Shown piece by piece: positions 60,763 through 63,669 of a DNA stretch of 63,669 nt. The DNA is taken from contig CAMCLK010000028.1 of assembly GCA_945875585.1 (NCBI GenBank), positions 1 to 63,669 of the forward strand, in the 5' to 3' direction. Numbering within the stretch: position 1 is the stretch's first letter; every line of letters begins with the position of its first letter. The notes beneath the pieces are model-generated. The model did no database searches, was not told the DNA's origin, and was given only the letters and a program-made list of their open reading frames with translations. Source of the stretch: Candidatus Kuenenia stuttgartensis. Its GTDB lineage: Bacteria > Planctomycetota > Planctomycetia > Gemmatales > Gemmataceae. The position numbers and the translations under genes are program-made.

Positions 60763-61878
60763 ATGGCTTCCCCTTACGACCGCTATGGCGATCCAGACGA
60801 TTACTTCGCCAACACGCGAATGTCGTTTGGCGACCACCTCGATGAGCTTCGCAGGCACCTGCTGCGCGCTATCGGATGGTTAGCTATTGGTATGGTGATC
60901 GCTTTCTGTTTCGGCGGTTCACTTCTGGCGATGATCACGGGTCCAATCAAGAAAGAATTGGGTATTTACCGTAAGGCGCGCGTCGAGCAGGCTCGCAAGG
61001 ACTTGGGTGAGAACCGCGGCGAATTGGCCGCCATGAACACCAAGACTCGTTTCGTGACACTCCTCATTCCCAGATCCGCGCTGCGTGACGCCTTGGCCGG
61101 GAAACCAATAGGCGACTATGTTTGGGAACCGGATCCGACTAATGATCCTTCTGCGGCATTGCCCGAAGGGACCATAGCCGTGACCGAGGAAGACACTGTT
61201 CAGCTTCCAGTCTCCATAAAAAACCCATCTCTGATGGGCATCGAAATCAATCAATCTCTCACACATTTGAATGGTGATGATCAGCTGACAACCCTCAGCA
61301 TTCAGGAACCAGCGATCGTTTACATTAAGGTCTGTCTGGTGGCGGGAATCATATTTGCCAGTCCCTTCATTTTCTGGGAAATCTGGTCGTTTGTGGGCAC
61401 TGGCCTCTACCCCCATGAGAGAGGGTACGTCTACGGGTCGCTTCCTTTTGCTATTGGTCTGTTTTTGGGCGGCGTGCTCTTGTGTCAGTTTATTGTCATG
61501 CCTCTTACCATTAAAGCACTCCTCTCTTTCAACGCTTGGTTTGAACTAAAACCAGATCCGCGCCTGAATGAATGGCTGTCATTTGCCATCATTATGCCTC
61601 TTATTTTTGGTATCTCGTTTCAAACACCCCTGGTGATGATCCTGATCGAAAAGCTCGGGGTGCTCGATCTCGAAACCATTCGAAAACAGCGGGGCCTTGT
61701 TTGGTTTGCGATGCTTCTGGGCTCCGCCGTTGTTACCCCAACTGTCGATCTCACATTTCTAATGCTGTGGTTGCCGATGGGCCTCCTCTTTGAACTGGGG
61801 CTTATCCTGATCGGTTGGCGTCGGCGTGCAGACCTCGACATCGAAGCCCCCGATCGCAACGAGGTGGTGGGGGTGTGA
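60763..61878 (+). CDS. tatC: Sec-independent translocase subunit TatC with large periplasmic insertion
   Basis: 371 aa versus about 250 in E. coli. The N-terminal MSFGDHLDELRRHLLRAIGW (conserved EL-R signal-recognition region) and first helix are normal. About 100 extra residues sit in the first periplasmic loop (from KKELGIYRKARVEQ to TTLSIQEPAIVYIKV). Then FIFWEIWSFVGTGLYPHERGYVYG (family Glu and HER) and the remaining helices follow as usual (PLIFGISFQTPLVMILIEKLG). TatC recognises twin-arginine signal peptides. No tatA/B gene is nearby. Its stop overlaps the next GTG start. Confidence 0.95.
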   Translation: MASPYDRYGDPDDYFANTRMSFGDHLDELRRHLLRAIGWLAIGMVIAFCFGGSLLAMITGPIKKELGIYRKARVEQARKDLGENRGELAAMNTKTRFVTLLIPRSALRDALAGKPIGDYVWEPDPTNDPSAALPEGTIAVTEEDTVQLPVSIKNPSLMGIEINQSLTHLNGDDQLTTLSIQEPAIVYIKVCLVAGIIFASPFIFWEIWSFVGTGLYPHERGYVYGSLPFAIGLFLGGVLLCQFIVMPLTIKALLSFNAWFELKPDPRLNEWLSFAIIMPLIFGISFQTPLVMILIEKLGVLDLETIRKQRGLVWFAMLLGSAVVTPTVDLTFLMLWLPMGLLFELGLILIGWRRRADLDIEAPDRNEVVGV

Positions 61879-63413
61879 GTGACGCGACTGTTGGCGAATG
61901 CCTTCCCACTGTTTATTTCGTAGGGGCAGGGCCGGGTGACCCGGCGCTTCTAACCGTGCGCGCGGCTGCTTTGCTTGCCGCAGCCGATCTGGTTCTTTAC
62001 GACCGGCTCTCGGCAAATTGCCAACCGTTAGGACCAACCGACGCCCTGTGGGAATGTGTTGAACAGCTCCCCGGGTGCCACCCAGATAGGGTGGGAGCCA
62101 TTTCTCGCCGTATGCTCGAGGCCGCTCAGGCGGGGAAGCGCGTTGTACGCCTTAAAGGTGGCGATTCCATGATCTTTGGTAGGGCCGCCGAGGAGTGGCA
62201 CCCACTGATTGACGCCGGTTTTCCAGTTGAAGTAGTCCCCGGTGTTACTGCCGCATTGGCTGCTGCCGCGGGTGCCATGGTTTCGCTCACCGACCGCCGC
62301 ATTGCCAGTGCGGTGGCCTTGGTGACGGGGCATGAAAATCCGGACAAGCCGGGTAGCATGATCGATTGGTCTGCCTTGGCCCAATTCCCCGGAACCCTGG
62401 TTTTTTACATGGGTGTGGCGCGGTTGGGGCACTTGGTGGAGCGGTTAAGTCACCATGGTAAGCCGGAGACCACACCGGTTGCCCTGGTAAGTCGTGCTTC
62501 TTTTCCCGATGAAACAATCGTTCAGGCAACTCTTGGAACCATTGAAAACGCCGCACGCCTTCAGGGAATTGCCGCACCGGCAATCACCATTGTGGGCGAA
62601 GTAGCGCGCGATTCAGCAGCTAGAGCCATCAGGAAACGACAACTTCAGGGAGCTGTTGTGATCACAACACGTCCAGAAGGTCAAGAACGGCCCTTGCTTG
62701 AAAGTCTGGCGCGTCAGGGTGCCGTGGCTGTGAATCTGCCGGTTCTTGGTATTGGACCACCTCCCCAACCGGATCTACTCGATTCTGCTATCGACCAGTT
62801 ATCGCGTTACGACTGGGTGGTGTTTTTCAGCGCCAACGGTGTTAAGGCATTCTTCGAGCGGCTAACAGAACGTAGCCTTGATGCGCGTTGCTTTGGCAAT
62901 GCACGTGTCGCTGCCATTGGACGTGAAACTGCCAAGAGACTGCTCGAAGTTGGCATCCGCGCTGATTTAATACCCCACGCCGAGCGGTCTGAAGGGCTGG
63001 CGGACGCCTTATTACCCGTGGTGTCTGGCCGGCGAATGCTGCTTGTTCGGGCTGACCGGGGGCGCGAGCAATTGGAGCAGGCTCTTCGAGCAGTGGCCAC
63101 AGTGGATAGCGTTGCGGCCTATGTCCAAATAGATCGAGACTTATTCGGCCATGGTTCTGTAGAGCGTCTAATTGCTGGAAAATACGATTTGTTGTTAGCC
63201 ACAAGTGGCCAAGCGTTTCTTGGCGTGCTGCGCCATCTGGATGAAAACGGAAAAAAACGGCTGATAAATGGAGAAGCGGCGATTGTGGCGCTGGGACAAG
63301 TCACGGCAGCAGCCATTCAAAACTCTGGGTATCCAGTGGCAAGAATTGCCAATAGCGCAGATAGTAGTTCAATGACTCAGGCAGTCGTTGACGCATGGAC
63401 CAAGAAGAATTGA
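61875..63413 (+). CDS. cobA-hemD: fused uroporphyrinogen-III methyltransferase / uroporphyrinogen-III synthase
   Basis: 512 aa from GTG 61875 (GTGA overlap with tatC). Residues ~12-250 form the SAM-dependent methyltransferase: YFVGAGPGDPALLTVRAA, VVRLKGGDSMIFGRAAEE, PGVTAALAAAAGA, LVFYMGVARL. From ~265 to the end is a HemD domain: VVITTRPEGQERPLLESL, WVVFFSANGVKAFFERL, VAAIGRETAKRLLEVG, LLLATSGQAFLGVL. Together they close the tetrapyrrole ring and methylate it toward sirohaem/B12. The C-terminal part of CobA shows the normal SAM-site glycine motifs. Confidence 0.95.
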   Translation: MSDATVGECLPTVYFVGAGPGDPALLTVRAAALLAAADLVLYDRLSANCQPLGPTDALWECVEQLPGCHPDRVGAISRRMLEAAQAGKRVVRLKGGDSMIFGRAAEEWHPLIDAGFPVEVVPGVTAALAAAAGAMVSLTDRRIASAVALVTGHENPDKPGSMIDWSALAQFPGTLVFYMGVARLGHLVERLSHHGKPETTPVALVSRASFPDETIVQATLGTIENAARLQGIAAPAITIVGEVARDSAARAIRKRQLQGAVVITTRPEGQERPLLESLARQGAVAVNLPVLGIGPPPQPDLLDSAIDQLSRYDWVVFFSANGVKAFFERLTERSLDARCFGNARVAAIGRETAKRLLEVGIRADLIPHAERSEGLADALLPVVSGRRMLLVRADRGREQLEQALRAVATVDSVAAYVQIDRDLFGHGSVERLIAGKYDLLLATSGQAFLGVLRHLDENGKKRLINGEAAIVALGQVTAAAIQNSGYPVARIANSADSSSMTQAVVDAWTKKN

Positions 63414-63596
63414 TCAGCCCAGATCGCGGAATGCGTCAAAACCGAGATAAACAACCAAGCCGCTTGCAACGATGCCACATACATCTGTGGTCATGTTGGA
63501 CTTTCCAAATGGAATTCCCAAGGCAATATCCAACACGAACAGGGCCAATAGTAGGCCAGCTATCCCCATAGCACTCAGGCAGAACCACTTTTCCAT
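63414..63596 (-). CDS. small membrane protein (60 aa)
   Basis: Starts MEKWFCLSAMGIAGLLLALFVLD and continues IALGIPFGKSNMTTDVCGIVASGLVVYLGF, giving two transmembrane helices around a short loop. An alternative ATG ten codons upstream (63626) would add MRGDTFGALG. I recall similar two-helix proteins in planctomycetes but cannot name a family. It abuts the cobA-hemD stop end to end (convergent). Confidence 0.65.
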   Translation of the reverse strand: MEKWFCLSAMGIAGLLLALFVLDIALGIPFGKSNMTTDVCGIVASGLVVYLGFDAFRDLG

Positions 63597-63669
63597 GCCC
63601 AAGGCCCCAAAGGTGTCGCCACGCATGAGAACACAAAGAACCCAAACGACAATCGTTTTGGACTCTTGA

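Overview
The window looks like a chromosomal segment of a planctomycete, most likely in or near the Gemmataceae. This is inferred from gene content, not from a search. Supporting signs are a DUF1559 prepilin-like protein paired with a small lipoprotein, two Ser/Thr kinases (one fused to WD40 repeats), an FHA protein, a planctomycete-style ECF sigma factor, a long Cys/Val/Tyr repeat secreted protein, a W-rich surface protein with Lys/Asp/Pro repeats, a TatC with a large periplasmic insertion, and many conserved proteins of unknown role. Gene density is high, with short intergenic gaps, frequent stop/start overlaps and good stem-loop terminators.

Layout. 0.1-3.5 kb (minus): tRNA-Ser(GCT), a PLP aminotransferase, two conserved unknowns and a glycine-rich RRM protein. 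4.1-9.1 kb (plus): an outer-membrane barrel candidate, a multi-pass membrane protein, a sugar isomerase-like TIM barrel and a PabA/TrpG amidotransferase. 9.2-11.2 kb (minus): a disordered charged protein, a Nudix hydrolase, an unknown and TrmL. 11.2-20 kb: FtsK, a repeat-rich surface protein, MetK, an alkaline phosphatase-like protein and a sialate O-acetylesterase. 20.1-20.8 kb: a DUF4160/DUF2442 pair followed by a broken copy of the esterase 3' region. 20.9-29.2 kb: DUF1559/lipoprotein pair, M19 dipeptidase, ADP-ribosylglycohydrolase, nucleotidyltransferase, Cys-repeat protein, FHA protein and two unknowns. 29.4-41.8 kb: a long run of plus-strand, often translationally coupled genes from gpsA through a LolCDE/MacB-type ABC transporter. 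41.8-46.0 kb: a lipoate ligase-like gene, then an accessory island, then a PPOX-fold protein. 46.2-63.6 kb: WD40 kinase, IlvC, SDR, a permuted NlpC/P60-like protein, Ung, a second kinase, HNH nuclease, fatty acid desaturase, a degenerate PLD-like protein, outer-membrane protein, ECF sigma factor, RibE, RsmA, lipoproteins, TatC and a CobA-HemD fusion.

The most unusual part is 42.6-45.3 kb, visibly richer in A+T than its surroundings. It holds a decayed tyrosine recombinase whose C-terminal half matches the integron-integrase (IntI) pattern. The relic is split by an IS5-family element that has perfect 17-bp inverted repeats and a TAA target duplication. Downstream on the same strand is a lone membrane-protein gene. 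It is bracketed by two diverged copies of a sequence comprising the integrase 3' end plus about 120 bp of flank, spaced 978-980 bp apart. I read this as a relic of an integron-like platform with the integrase in the same orientation as its cargo. The integrase homology and the repeats are visible in the sequence; the integron interpretation is inference.

Start codons were chosen from Shine-Dalgarno spacing, signal peptides and overlap with neighbours. Non-AUG starts are noted where used.
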